From NCBI RefSeq assembly GCF_019097595.1, contig NC_080713.1:11081199-11145198 (forward strand): a DNA stretch of 64,000 nucleotides, in the 5' to 3' direction. Positions 45,117 through 60,100 of this stretch are shown here, one piece after another; within the stretch, counting starts at the first letter, position 1; each line of letters opens with the position of its first letter. A program made the translations under genes and the position numbers. Source of the stretch: Hemibagrus wyckioides. Lineage: Eukaryota > Chordata > Actinopteri > Siluriformes > Bagridae. The notes under the pieces are model-generated. The model was not told where the DNA came from. It searched no databases and worked only from the letters and a program-made list of their open reading frames with translations.

Positions 45117-48100
45117 CTGGAAATAAAGACAATAACATTTAATAAACATTTAAAGCATGAGATCATACAGTGCACTAATATACACCAAGATCTTCACACA
45201 ACACTTCATATCAACAATTACACTTTGCCATATGAATTTTTAGCTGGAACTAATATCTTCTATTAGAAAAACATTAATCAACACCTTCTGACCAATCAGA
45301 ATCAAGAATTTACCAGTCACAATCAAGAATTCACCAAAAAACGGCTTAAATAAGCAATAATAAACTCAGATCACATTGAATTTAAGTGAATTTTGGATGT
45401 AACCATGGCAACATTAAATGATGCCTGGCCTAAATCTATGCTTCGATGTTGCCATTGCTATCACAACAAACAACAATCAGAAAAAATACAAATGGCACAT
45501 TTATGCAAACAATAATTATTTATACCCTCTGTTGCACAGGAAATAGAAATATCATATAAAGACTTGTCTAAATGAGTTACTTTCATATTATTCAGTTAGA
45601 AGGATGCAGAGACCATATGGGTCAATATGGTCAGTGGACATGTAAGCCAGACTGGACATTAGGGTGTTCACCTCATACCATCACCTTGTCAGGAATTTCT
45701 GGATATCTCAAGTGTTATATTTTGGGAAACTTACTGTGCGCATAAGCACGTGTTGCTTCGGATCTAAAATCAGAGCTTCCCACTCCTCCTCTGTGTCTAA
45801 CTGGATACTGAAGTCTCGTTGAGAAGATCTGGAAGGGCTGGGTTCCATACTGACACACACACAACACAGATATCCTCAACAGTCTGTGACAGCAGTCAGT
45901 GCGCTGCATTAACCATTAACAGGCACAGTAGATGCTAGATGCTAAATAACTAGCATGTAACTGAATATGAATGCAATATTATTAGGAATAAATACAAATT
46001 CGGAAGGGCTTAATAATAAAATTAATAATAATTATTATTATGCACAGGTGAAAGACAAGACGTGTGTAATGAGACTGTGACCTTACAGCAGTCAAAAATG
46101 AATATATTAAAGTTTGCACAATAACCTAGCTTATTCATCATTACTACCTGCCTGGTCAGAATGTTTCAAATTAGACTACTAGTCCATTTAATAAAAAGTA
46201 TCATAGACAGGTACAAACAAAAATAACCAAACATACACTCACAACCACTTCATTAGATACAGCTGTACATTTATGAAATTATCCTATCATCCATTCATTT
46301 TGCAGCAACACAATGCAAAAAAAAATCATGCAGTTACAAGTGCTTTAGTTAATGTTTGATGCTTGAGTGTACAACTGTACACATGTACTCGGTGTGTGTA
46401 TATGTGAGACATGTACACCGATCAGGCATAACATTATGAGCACTGAAAGGTGAAGTGAATAACACTGATGATCTCCTCATCATGGCACCTGTTAGTGGGT
46501 GGGATATATTAGACAGCAAGTGAACATTTTGTCCTCAAAGTTGATGTGTTAGAAGCAGGAGAAATGGGTAAGTGTAAGGATTTGAGCGAGTTTGACAAGG
46601 GCCAAATCGTGATGGCTAGACGACCGGATCAGAGCGTCTCTAAAACTGCAGCTCTTGTGGAGTGTTCCTGGGCTGCTTTGGCGGCAAAAGGGGGACCAAC
46701 ATAATGTTATGCCTGGTCGGTATGTGGCACACTGTGATAGATACATTTTTTGCTCTGCAACACCAACGCCGCTCAGATCACAACCTGTCCCGGTGCATTG
46801 TGGGTGCACTGCATATTACCCACTATGCTTTCACACACACTACAAAATGACAGCGCCTGAAACAAGTGCACTACATAAAAAGCATTGATGTAGTTGAACA
46901 TATCTGTTCCATTACCTCTTAAACCTCTGTTCAGCCAATCCCAGCGCTTCTTCTGCCGCCTGCCTCCGCACCCTTTCCTCCTCCAGTCTATCGTTGAGCT
47001 GAGACACATTTTGCTGGGTGGAGTCAAGCTGGAGCTCTGCTTCTGCCAGTCTAAACACAGAAAAAGAGGTTTTCATCCTTTCCTTTTCCTTCCCTTAATC
47101 TTTTATAGAGAAAAATACTATTTTCCATACAGCATTATTTGCAGTTTTATCAGAACCATGCCATAATTGTGACTACTTCCCAATCTAGTGGACTACGGTC
47201 TAGAAAAATGAAGTTGGTCTAGTCTTGTTTCTGCATTCACTTATACTCATTTTACCTGCTCTTGAGTTCTCTGATGTCCAATCCGTCCAGATCGCTCGCA
47301 GCACTGCTGATTTCCTGAGGAGCTCCAGGTGCGACTTCGGCACATACTGAGCCCTGTAAAAAATATGCATTCTGTGTTAAAAAAGAGTGCTCTTTTTTAA
47401 TACTACTGTTTTTCCTAAATATTAAAGCTCTTAACTTTATGGCCTTTCCTGTGGCCTCGCACAACTGGAAAACTCTTCGCAAATTTGAAAATTACGAATT
47501 TCCTGAATTAAAATATGTATGTCCAACCATATGTTAAAAACCTGCTAAAAAAGGGAAACGAAGTCATTGGAAAATTCCATTCCAACTCTATTAAAACACA
47601 AACATACCGAAAAGTTCGTTTATTTAATTTAATCTGCAACAAATAAGATATATACGATTAATGGTATATAAATGACTTTATCCAGACTTAACTGTTTTTG
47701 GTTCTTATTAAAATGAATGCTGTTGTAATGTGAACTGAAATCTAAAGTGCTTCGGTTAAAAAAAAACAACTCTGAAGCTTAAAGCTACTTAAAATATAAG
47801 TTTAAAGTAGATTTTAAAACAGAATATGCATCAGTATTGGCTGATACTCAAGGTTTCAGGATCTGAATCGGTTTAGAAAAAATCCTACTCTTGAAATATG
47901 TAATCATGTCGATCAGCAGCTCTTATCACATAATGTAAAGGTCACGCTCAACATTTAAACAGACGCTTTGAACTTTACCCAAAACCTAACCTAACCTTAC
48001 CTCAACATTAGCCCAACACCAAACCTCACCTGAGCCAAACCCTACACAACTCCGAAACAAAACAAACTAGCTAGCTAATATTTTCTGTTTACTCTCCAAA

Positions 48101-51100
48101 TTTGGACAAACCTCATATTACTTCTACGGCAAAGTGACACAGCACGGCTAAATACTGAACAGTAAACAGAGGTGTAAAAGTGTTCATGTAAAAACATCTG
48201 CATGCATAAATAAATACTTTATACCTGTGCAGGTGAGTGCTGGATTTGTTGTTGATTTGCTATCCAGTAATAGCGGTTCTGCAGCTCACTCAGACTAAGC
48301 TGGGTTTCTCTCAGAGTCTGAGACACGGCTCTCAGTTGAGCAGAAACAGCGGCTTTCTCTTCTACAGCTTGCTGCAACTGCAGAACAACATAACAGTAAT
48401 TCTAACCATTAAAAAAAACATGACAAACAGGAATCATTCCCAAACAACAAGCAAGATTAAGTATATGGATAAAATGCATTTTGAAGCTGCACAGACAAAG
48501 CAGGACATGTTATTTTAGCATATAATAAGAGCTTTGTGTGCTGGTTTGTGTACTCACCTTGATATTAAGCTGCTGAAAGCCAATATCTCTCTGCTGAATC
48601 TCCACCAGGCAACGCTGTAGGTGACTCTGCAGCTGTGCAACCTGCTCTGAAGATGTGCCTTTACCTGAAACAAAACTTGTCTCCTACACACACACACGCA
48701 CAGTGTACCGTCAATAAAGCCTACATACATCTAACCTCTGTTCTACCATCAGCCTCTCAAACTGTTTTTTAAAAATATTTCTTCCTCCTGTTTAAGTTGC
48801 ATATTTGTATCTCTTTCAGCAGATAAAATCTACGTAATGCAATTTGGAACTTAGAAAGCAGATCAATGCTTATATGCTGTCCAGTTGAGTCTTCCTTAAA
48901 TACTGAATGTAGGGATGCTGCCAGGGTTAAAAGCATGTTTTTTTCTATTCATTTAAACTTGACAATATAGACTGTACAGTGTTCCCATATGTTTAAGATC
49001 AAAACATCACTCACTGCATGTGATATTTACCATACGACATACACAGTCAACTGTACACTTGCACAGAATTGAGCATCCTGTGTGGCCAGGCTTTTCATTT
49101 TTTTTTTTTTAATTACCTCATACTGCCTTTCACAAAAAATAAGTTTTTATACATGGAATATAATCAATAAAGCAGAAACAGCAGTTTTCTCTTCTACAGC
49201 TTGCTGCCACTGCAACCTGACATAACAGTTTTTTTTTTTCCTAACCAGAAAAGAACATGACAAACAGGAAGTATAATTAATAAAGGAATAAAATCCAAAG
49301 TTTTTCCATTTTTAATTACTTGATACTTTCTTTCACTAAAATAAGTTTTAATATGGAATATATGGAATGACAGTACTCATAATTAGCTACACAAATGACA
49401 CAAAACTTTATGACCTGACCATGGCCAATTCATCCCCTATGCATAAATTTACAAACTTTTATGTATTAATGTGCTTAAGTAGCTAACCAGCTCAGCATAT
49501 TATAACAAATCACAACATCTACCACTTTTAACCTGCTCAGTTAAATTTCTGAGCAATCAAGACAAGTAACTGTTACTTGCCTGATGGTCTAGCTTGTGGA
49601 CCTATGATTTGTCCAGCCCTGTTCTAGCATACTGTAAGTGTTGATCTGATAATAATCTGATAATTTATCAGTGTACTTTATATGCACTACTGTGTGACCT
49701 TCCCGTCTGTATGAAATGTGTCCTGTATTATGTTACCTTGCTGGACTCCCTGAGAGCTTGACATTCAGACAGCAGTCGGCTCTTTTCAGACCTGTGTGGT
49801 TGGGGTGTGAAAAAAAAAAAATCACAGTGCTGTCACTATAAACACACAGACTCCATTCTTCCATTAAATGCTACACACATTTTCCTGGCTTTGTCAGCAT
49901 ATCATGCCAAGCATAGTGCTAATGACTTCCTGTGCGTGTGTGTGCGTGTGTAGGACTATCATTCCGATTATAGGAAAGGAAGACCTTTCACAATGACGTC
50001 AGGTGAACAAATTAAGAGGTTTCTCATTAAGAGGGTTATTAAAATTACGAGGCTGCATAAAAATCCAATTTACAGTTTATTGCAGCACACTCCAGTGAAT
50101 TATTCCATCTATTCATTTTCTGTACCCAATGTCCAATCCAGGGTCACTGGGAAACTGGAGCCTATCCCAGGGGACTTGGGGCACAAGGCAGGGGGCATCC
50201 TGGATTGGGTGCAAAACAGACGCACAAAGTACAGGCAATTTAAAGATGTTAATCAGGCAAAAACTGTCTTTGAACCCTCAAAGGGAAACCCCCAAAGCAC
50301 AGGAGCATGCAATCTCCACACACACAGGGCAAAGGTGAGAATTGAACCCCACAACCCCAGTGGGGTGAGGCAAACCACTAAGCCACCACACCCCTACAAC
50401 TACAGTTATAAACACTACAGTTCATCCATTTCACTGTATACTCACTGGTTAAATTCTGTACAGACAGTAATGTGTAACGCACAATGGAGGGAACTGTGAG
50501 TGAAGTCAAATTGGTCCATTAAATGCAACAATATTTAGTTATGGGTTAATAAATGATTAATCAAAAATAGGATTTAAAGTGACAGCAGGTTATTTTAAAT
50601 GACAGCTTGACTCTTTAAATATAAACAGTTCTTGGTAGTGCACTCAGACATGTCGAAAGGCCAGCGTGGACATATTCATCATGCTACAGTTAGCAGCAGC
50701 ACTGACAGATTTGCTTAACTAACCAAGAGGAGCTGCATTAGTCACAGAAACAGAAAACCTGAATAGTCCTGTTATGTAACATAGAAAAGAATAACTATGA
50801 CTTCATAAATCAAACACTACTGCTTTATTTACCCCATATTTCATACTTTACATATAAAAAATCCATTAATTAATGCTGAAACAAATACTACTACTACCTT
50901 TCATTGTACAAGCTACAATAATTTAGCAGTCTTTTCATTTCCCATATTTTATGCTGTCTCTAAACCTGTAGTTTTGATCTTGAGTCCCTCTCTCAGGCCT
51001 GGAAACTACTATAACAGACTAATGTTCAGGCTAAAAGTGAACAAATATTACAAGACAAAATAAATTATTTTGATCTTAAAGCTGCAAACTTCATGTTTTT

Positions 51101-54100
51101 CACAAGACATTTAAATCGTCCACCTTGACTGTCATCGCGAGTGTTGATATCTAACAGCGATTCCTGATAATATAATCAGTCTTCCCAAGCTTATTAATGA
51201 ATAGCTGATAGATTCAATTACTTGCTTCTTATATTACCGTCTTTACTGTGTTCAGCCAACAAGAACAGACTTTACAGTTAGTGAAGCATGAGTGAAAATG
51301 ACCATAGAATTACCTCAGCTCTGCCAGTTCTGCCTGGTATCCAAGGACATCTTTTTCACACTGTTGCTTGTAAGCATGTGCTTGTTGTAGTGCCCTCTGT
51401 TGGTCATCATATTTCTGCTTCAGCTCCACCAGCTCGGCATTTTGAGATCGCAAATTTCCAACCTCCTTAAGCTGGAAGAAAAAAAAGAGAGATTTGCTTG
51501 AAAATCTATAAGAGAAAAAAAAAAATGCTGTAAAGAGTCTTTACAGTAAAGAGTCTGTCCCATTGCTTCAAGCCATCCCCTTATATTTTGTAGTGTAAGT
51601 GAACAAACTCCAATTGATCTTCACTAAGGGGGCTTTCACACTGGCAGTTTGGTCCGAATCAGAGCATGGTTCGCATGAAAAATTGGTAACATCAAAAGAG
51701 GTCATGTGGACCAGGAAGTACACCGCGGTACTGAACTGGAGACTACTTGGAAGAAGAGGTCCGAGAGGTTGCAAATTCTGTTAAAGTGAACATGCTTGGG
51801 TCTGCACTTGTTTAGCTAACAAAGTAACCTATGCACATATTTTAGCCAATGACATCAATAATTTATCCAAAACTTTCTACACAATGAGTGGCAGAGGACC
51901 ACTGTGGGACAAAGAAGAGGTAAGGTGCCCTGCTGCACACAACAGCCCCAAAAAAAATAAAAAATAAAATATGGTCGACATGGTTGTGTTCACAAATGCA
52001 CCAGGGTTCAATAAAATTTAGTCATTCTGAATTTAGGCCAGTGCTTGCAGGGGCAATTGCAGTCTGATTCGGACTGCGGCAAACATGCCGAGTATGCAAA
52101 CCACCCAAATCTCAGTGAAGAATAACATCAACAGTACAGATGGAAACAGAGCCCTTCCCAAGCCTGGTGCTCAAGAGACGGAAGAAAGGGGACAGTTTTT
52201 TTTGGTTCAGATTTAGTTCAGGTCATTTTGAACCAAAAAAGGTAAGAGACAAAATCCCATGCTCTCAGCACATCCAAGTGAAGCCATACCAAAGCACACC
52301 AACCAGAGCAGACTTGCATGCCCTTAGCAAAAGCCCACATGCCACAACTACCACTGAATCTAATCACAGACATAGCCTAGGACTCACCAGGCCATCTTTC
52401 TCAGTCTGAAGGGCACCAACAGTGACGCTAAGGTTATTCGAATCCTCCGATTTGACAGACTTGAGTGGTTCAGCGCTTGTTTGCTGTCTATATTCGACTT
52501 CCTTCTTGGCCTTCCTGAGTTCCTCCATCAGTCTGTCTCGGTCAGACTGAAGACTGACCATCGCTTTCGAAAATGAATTAACCTGTCTGCTAAAGGAGCT
52601 CTTCTCCAGCGACGCCTGTTTAAGCTGGGCCTCTTTCTCGGACACAGCTTGTGAAAGGTCGTTCACCAGCGCCGATAATTTGGAATGTGGACTTTTGCTT
52701 TCCAGAGCCAGAAGCTTTTGGACCAGAATGTTCTTTTCTGTAGCAAGAGCTGATATTTCAGAGGTGGAGTCATTCAGCTGACGCTCAAATTTATTCATGG
52801 ATGCTGTAGCTTCCCTGAGTTCTTCATCGTATCTGCTGCGTAGAATCTTGAACTCGTCGATGAGCTGATCCCGGTCATTTTGCAGTGCTGCCATGGCTTT
52901 CCCGAGTGATTCGTTCTGAGATTTCAGATTCTTGTTTTGGCTTTTAGCTTCGGACAAATCCTGCTCTGCTTGCATAAGCTCTCTGGCCAAATCTGCAACC
53001 CTCTGATCTGCAGTTTCTCTCTCGGTTCTCATTAAATTAAATTCACGCTCAAAAGCGTTTAGTTCTTGGTTGTACTTATCTTCAGCCTCAGTCAATTTTC
53101 TCTCACACTCTTTGACTGTTTCCTTTAGGCTCCTGTTTAAGTCATCTGCAGCCACTTTTTGGGCGAACAACTTTTGCTGAAGTTCGTTACATTCAGAAGC
53201 TTTTGCTGCTATGGCTTGCTGCAAATCAGCAATAACTTTACTCTCATTTGTCTCCCGTCTCTCCTTCTGTAAGGCTGATAAACTGTCTTGCAGTTCTTGC
53301 ACCTGAGAATGTAGTTTAGCGTTTTCTTCTTTTAAGGCTTTGATTTCCTCTGCTTCCTTCTGTACCTCTAGGAGGGCATCACGATGATGCAGTTCTGCAG
53401 TTCGTTTTTGGTTCTCAAGGTTTCTTATGGAATCCTGCTGCTTTTTGAGGAGATCCTTGAGCTGGTTGTCTTTAAGGGATAACACCTGGTTTAAATCCTC
53501 TCTGTATCTGATAAGCTGAGCTTTGAGCATAGCATTCTCTGAATTGAGATCATCCATTTGATGAAGAAGCGTTCTGATCTCTTGTTTTAAGCTCTTGGTC
53601 ACACTCTCGGCAGATTCTTCTTTACCCTGTTCCTTAATCTGCTTTAATTCCGATGTCAAATGTTCTTTTTCAGCTTGCAAAGACAATACCGAGTTCCTTA
53701 AAGTGGCAATATTTATTACCATCTGTTCCTTCTCCTGAGCACATCTGTCCGATCTGACCTGAAGACTTCGGACTTTACTTTCTAAAGCCTTCGCTTCTTT
53801 CTCAGAACTTTCTTGCTTGGTATAGAGAGCAGTCAATCTGTCCTCATACCCTGCTAACTGAGCACGATGATTAGCCTGAAGCTGCTCCAGATACCCTGAC
53901 AACTGTCCATCTTTCGAGGATAACAAAGAGGATATCTCTGAATCTTTGCTCTGAATCAGAGATTTCAAGTGCAATGAAATGGCTTCTTGTCTCTCCAAGT
54001 CAACTAGAAGTTTGCTGTACTGGGCCTGGACTACAAGGAGCTCAGATTCTTTGTCTGCTAACATTTTAGATGAGTGCTCAAGACTGGACTTTACTTGGGA

Positions 54101-57100
54101 AATGGAATATTTTTGCTCTTCGACTTGTTTCACAAGCGTGCTTTTATCGTTTACTAACCTCTCGATTAAGGCACTTTGTTCGGCAGACCGTTTGGTAAGT
54201 ATCTCGAGGTTTTGATGGAGTTCAGTATTGCTTGCACGCATTACAAAGAGCTGCCTCTGGTGTGCTGCAGCTGCAACCGAATATTCGTTCAAAGTCCTCT
54301 CCAATTTCCTGTTGGTAATCTGCATATCATTTAGCACCCTGACTTTCTCCCTATTGTCCTCTGACAGTTGAGTAATAACCAAGCTTTGTTCAAGAAGCTG
54401 GCTATCCTTATCGTGCAAGACCTTCTTAAACACATTGTCCCACTGCTCTGCAGCGTTGCCAGTGTTTGGGTCTACACTTAACACCGCTAGCTTGGCCGAA
54501 TTGGTCTCTGCTTCTCTCTGCAGGGTTTTAAGCTGCAAATCTTTAGACTCAGCCTGTTTGTGTAAGGACATAATAACTTGAGTTTCCCGGTTATTCTGCT
54601 CTTGCAAGTCGTTGATCTGCTTCTGCAGCTCAGATCGCTGTTCTTTCAAAAGGGCTTGCTGCTGTTCCGCCATTTTTTCCAAGGACTTCTCCTTTTCTGC
54701 CGACTCAAATTCGGACCGTTCTTGCCCCTCTGCAAGTTTCTGCTCAAGTACATCCTTCTCAGAAGTTACTCTAGACAGTTCCTTTCTGGTCTCGTTGAGA
54801 AGGTTTTTATGCGTTTTGAGTTCTTTTTCAAGACTCCCATTCTCCTTCTGCAAATCTGTGACCTTGTCAGTCATGTCTCTGAGCTCCTTCTGTACTTGCT
54901 GTTGCTGGGTCTCAGAGTGCTTTAGAGACCTTTCCAGATTCAGAATCAGCTCCTGATATTTAATACAATCTTGTTGTAGCTGGTTGAGCTCTTGATGCTT
55001 CTCTTTTAGCAGCTCTTGTAGTTCCTTCTTCATGTTTTTAGAACCTTCGGTGCCTCTTTGCAACACTTTGAGCTTCTCTTCAAATTCTTTCACGAGCTTC
55101 AAGTGCAACTGTTCCTTTTCTTGACAAACCTTTGCCTTGTCCTCTTTGACTTCCAGTAGCTGAGCTGAGAGCTGCAATTTTTGTGTTTGCAAGACATTGA
55201 GTGCCTCGGTCAATTCGTCAATTCTTTCAGAATTTTTCAGAAGCACGGTCTCCAAATATTCGTTTTCGTTTTTTACTTTATCGGATGTCTCTTGGACGTT
55301 CTCGAGTTCCTCTTGCAGCATACATTTATCATCGTCCAAAATCTTAACCTTTTCACTTAGGTTTATGGTTTCTTGTGTGTTTTTCTCGATCACCTGCTTA
55401 AGATCCGACAGAATTTTGTCCCGCTCGCATATTTCTCTTTTGTGGTTTGACTTCTCCTTTTCTAGAAGCGCAATCATTTCAATATGCACTGCTAAATCTG
55501 TTTTCTGGGTCTCTATTTGTGCTGCAAAATTTTCATTCAAACTAAGAGCCTCTCTTAATTTGACCTGCAGACCGCTTTCATTGAATTCCGACTCCTTGTG
55601 CCACTTCTCAAGAGATAAGCTTGTTTCTTTGAGTTCCTTTGCTAAGATCTGGTTCTCTTGCTGAAGTTCGCACATCTGTCCTCTGAGCTCCTCTGACAAC
55701 TCTTGAAGGGACTTGATCTCACTTTCCAACCTACTATTTCTTAAAGTCAATTCGTTGACCGTGCATTTTTGTTTGTCATCAAAAGACAGCAGGTCTTTTC
55801 TTATCTTTTCATTTTCTGCCTCAAGCTCCTCGATCTTTTGTTGCTTCACCTTGGCAAACTTTCTCATTTTTTCTTTCATTTTGTCATTCTCTTCCTCTAA
55901 TTCAGCAATCTGCTTATCAAGAATGTCTCTTTCAGATTCATATTTGTGAGACTTTACAAGAGCTTCCTGTCTCTCTCTCTTAGCACCTTCAAGAAGCTGC
56001 CTCATCTTGTCCATTTCACTGCTAACATTCTCATAAGCTTGGAGGAGAGATTCATATTCCTGCTTCAAATCGGCATGCTTGGACTTCCATTCGGACAGCT
56101 CCTCGGTTTGCGAGTCTTTAAGGGACTCCAGTTGACACGAGAATGCTTGCTTCTGTTGGGTGATGTTCTCGATTGTGAGTTTAAGGCTTTCACAGGCTGC
56201 TGATAGGTTGTGATTGTCGCTCAGGATTCGCTCAACATCCCTGGCGAGGTTCTGCTTTTCAGCACTTAACTTGGAAATGTTACTTTCCAATTTATTTTTC
56301 TGCTGTCTGAGGTCAGAAACAACACTTTCTAGAGATGACAGATCACTTTGCACATGGTCATTCTTCGATTGTAGTTTCTGGATTTCTTCCGTGAAGGCCC
56401 GGTTCTCCTTCAAAAGCTCCTTGCGAGAAATCAAAGCGGCTTGTAGTTTTTTTGTTAGCTGATCTACTGTCTTATTGTCTCCAATATCTGCTGGTTTCTG
56501 TTGCCGCTCACTGACTTCCATTCTCATTTTTTCCATCTCGACCTCATGGAGATGAATTTGCCTCTGAAGTTGTTGTTCTAGAGCAGATATGAGTGCCTCC
56601 TTTTCTGAAAGCAGAGACTGGAACGCTCCCTCTTTAAAAGGGGATTGCTGTTCACGAGTCACGTTCGAGTTTTCAGATGGTACAGATTGCTTATGGTCTG
56701 ATGCCTTGTCAGTAAATTCGGTCTTAACTAAAAGCTCCTTGTTTTGTGTTTCAAGTTGCTTCAGCTGTGACTCAAGTTGTGTGTAATCCTGTTTGGACTT
56801 TTCAAAGTCCACCATGCAGCTCTCTTTTTCTCTCTGTAGTCTTTCTGTTTCCAAATGCAGTTGCTCAACTTCAGATTTTGCTTCTTGCCACTGGGAATGT
56901 TCTTCAGAAACTTTCTGCTGAGCTATGGATAATTCATTCTGCAAAGCTTGCAGTTCTTCTGATCTCTCTGTGACCATTTGTAAGGTGGACTCCAGCTCTG
57001 CTGCTATGCTGTCTCTTTCACTACGAAGTTTTTCTATTTCATTCTGCATCGCGATTCTTTTGCATTCTTCACCTTCAGCTGCCTTTACAGTCAATTTTAG

Positions 57101-60100
57101 CTCTTCAAAAGATGCCAATTGATTCTGATGCTCAGACTGAAGCCTGGTCATACCTTCCTTAAACTGCTCAAGTTGTCTTTCAGCTGTTTGAATGTAGAAA
57201 TGTTGGCGCTCAATTTCTTGGTTCTTCTCGTGGATCTCTTTGACAAGTTGAGATCTTTCAAACGCTGACTTCTTAACCATTTCATTGGATTGTTCCTCCA
57301 GTTTAAGCAGTAGTTCATCTTTATGGGCCATTTCATATGTGACCTTTTCTAATTTCTGTTTATAACACTCTAACTCTTCATGAAGTACATACGACCGTGC
57401 TTCTTCAAAGGACGCATTAAGAGTATCTAATTGATTTTGATGGTCAGACTGGAGCTTGGTCAGGCTTTGTTGCAGGTCTTTAAGTTTCTGTTCAGTAGTT
57501 TGGATGTAAGCCTTTTGCTTTGCAATTTCATCATTTTTCTCTGTGATTTCTTTAGCAAGTTCAGATCTTTGTTCTGCTATTTCTTTAGACTGTTCCTGCA
57601 AGCTGAAGAGTAATTCATCTTTACGAGCCAATTCCGATTTTACATTTTCCAAATCTTGTTTAAGACGCTCCAGCTCTTCAAGAACTGATGATGTCTGTGC
57701 TGATTGTGTTTCCAAGGACTCTCGTAAATGCTGCATGGCTGTTTCTCTTTCTTCAATGCCTCCCTCTAAGGCCTCTACTTTGTCTTGCAGACATTTAAAA
57801 TTCTGAAGTGCACATTCTAGGTCTTGAACTTTGAGATCATAGCCTGATTGGACAGCTATAAACTTCTGTGTTTGCTGGTTGTGGTTCTCCTGAAGAGATG
57901 TGAAGTTGGCCTTGAGCTCACAAAGCTCGTCATTTAACATTTTCTGATTTTCTTGAGATTTTTTGCGGGCCAACAGTGCAGCTTGAGCTTTCTTCTGAAG
58001 CTCGGATTTCTCTCTCTTTACCTTGGCCAACTCGCTTTCTAATTCTTCAGTATGATGTGACCTCTCGCTTCCTGCATCCTTGTCGGTCGTGCTGATGTCT
58101 TTCTCAAGTTGCTCGAGTTTGGCCACCAATTTCAGCTTCTCATTCTCAAACGCAGCATCTTTTTCACTGCTGGTAATTTGAAGCTGGTCAATTAAAAGCC
58201 TCTGTTCTTCTAGTTTCTGGAGGGTGGAGCTCAAATTTTCCTTCTGCTCCTCAAGTCTACATTGTAAACAATTAGCACTGTCTTCCATTTGCACTATGGT
58301 CTGCTCTTTTTCTGATATAACCAGCAACAACTCATTGATTTTACTGTCTTTATCCTTTAACTGCTGACTAAGTTCAGAAACAGTTGTATCGTGTTCTTTT
58401 TTGAGAGAGTTTGTTTGTGTCCTTAGATCTTCCAATTTCTCCTGCAAAGCTGAAACTTCTACTTCGTCCTCTGCACTTTTTGCATGTTGTTTCTCATGCT
58501 CCTCTATTTTTTTTAGCAACTCTTTTCTGACAACAAGCGCTGCCTGGAGCTTTTTCTTCATGGCCTCTTTTTCTTTAGTTACTTTGGAGATTTCAATTTT
58601 AAGTTCATTGTTGTCTTTAACCAAAGCATTGTTTTCTGTTTCTTTATTTTCCATTTGACTTTGATAAAGAGACAGATTTGCTTTTGTCTCTTCCAGTTGT
58701 GAAATCAGATTGTTGATCCGCTCCTCATGTTTTATCCTTTCATTTGAAGCAGATGCTACCACTTGTGTTATTGACGTGTCCTTCACTTTTAGCTGCTGGC
58801 TGAGTGCAGTGAGAAGTTCTTTCTGCTGACTGATCTGAATGCTCATAAAACTGAGTTCATCATCTTTCTTTTGGATAAGTGCACTGTGTTTCAAACTAGC
58901 CTCGTTGAGCATTTCGGATTTCTGGATCTCTGCCCTGAGTTTTTCTTCGAGCTCTTTAATACTTTCCGACAATAAAGCGATCTTGCCTTCACTCTCACTT
59001 TTATTGTCTAGACCCTCGACATGCCTTTGCTCTAGCTCCCTATTCAGCTCGGCTAACTCCTTCTTAAAGGAAGAGTCTCGAGATTGAGTGTCTTCTTGTA
59101 GCTGTTTAATTGTGGACTGCAAGGAAACTCGTTCTTCTCTGAAAGCCAATTCTATATCTGACATGCACTGTGTTAAACGAGATACCTCCTTCTGAGCAAA
59201 CTCTTGACTTTCTACCAATTCCTTGAGCTCTATTTGTTTATCATGTAAGGCCTGTCTTAATTCGATATTCTCCCTGTCCTTTGCTTGAACGGTGGATGCA
59301 ATCTCCTCTAATTTGCTTCTACTCATTAAAGCATCCAGTTCTTTTTCCTTAAGCCTCTCTGAGCCCTGTTCAATAGCCAGTGTGGCTTCGGCTAACTTTT
59401 CATTTAAATGATCTAGGTCCTGTTTCAGAGCATGAACTTTACTGTCTTTGGAAGTCAGTTCATGTTCGATTTCTTCGAGCTGCTTAGTGAGGACATTCTT
59501 AGCCTGCGTTTCCCTATCAAGCACTGAAAGCCACTCTTTTTCAGACTCTTGAAGAGTTTGTTCAACTCTCCGAACTTCTGATTTCAGTCCGGTGATAATA
59601 TCATCTTTGGCACTAACCTGGACCTGGAGTTGCTCCATCTCTGTCTTCATTCTCTCCATGCTACTGTACTGCTGCTGACTTTGAAGCTGCAGCTGTTCTT
59701 GTGTCCTCTGAATCTCATAACTGTAATTCCTACTGAATGCCTCTTTTTCCAGAACTAACTCATGGACCTCCTCTTCCTTCTTTGTCCTTTCACTGTTGAC
59801 TCGATCTAGCTCCTGCTTGGTCAAACGGTTTTCCTCTTGCAGTTTCTTGCACAGCTCATTCATTTTCTGCATCTCTGACATGGCATGCTCTGTATGCTTT
59901 ACCTGAGCAGTGTATTGACTATTAATAGCATGCAGAGCCAATTCCCTTTGCTCAAGGCTCTCAGTCAGGGAATTAACCTGGGCTGCAACTTGAAGGTGTT
60001 GTTCCTTTAACCTCTCGATTTCTATAGTCAGGGCACTGGCGTTCATCTGCTGGGAAACTAACGTATCATCCTTTTGCTTCAAAACTTCAGCATTAAACAA

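Noticed and set aside
49993..50499. 168-codon plus-strand frame in a golgb1 intron
   Set aside because: It lies mostly over a reversed SINE copy and has no protein resemblance.
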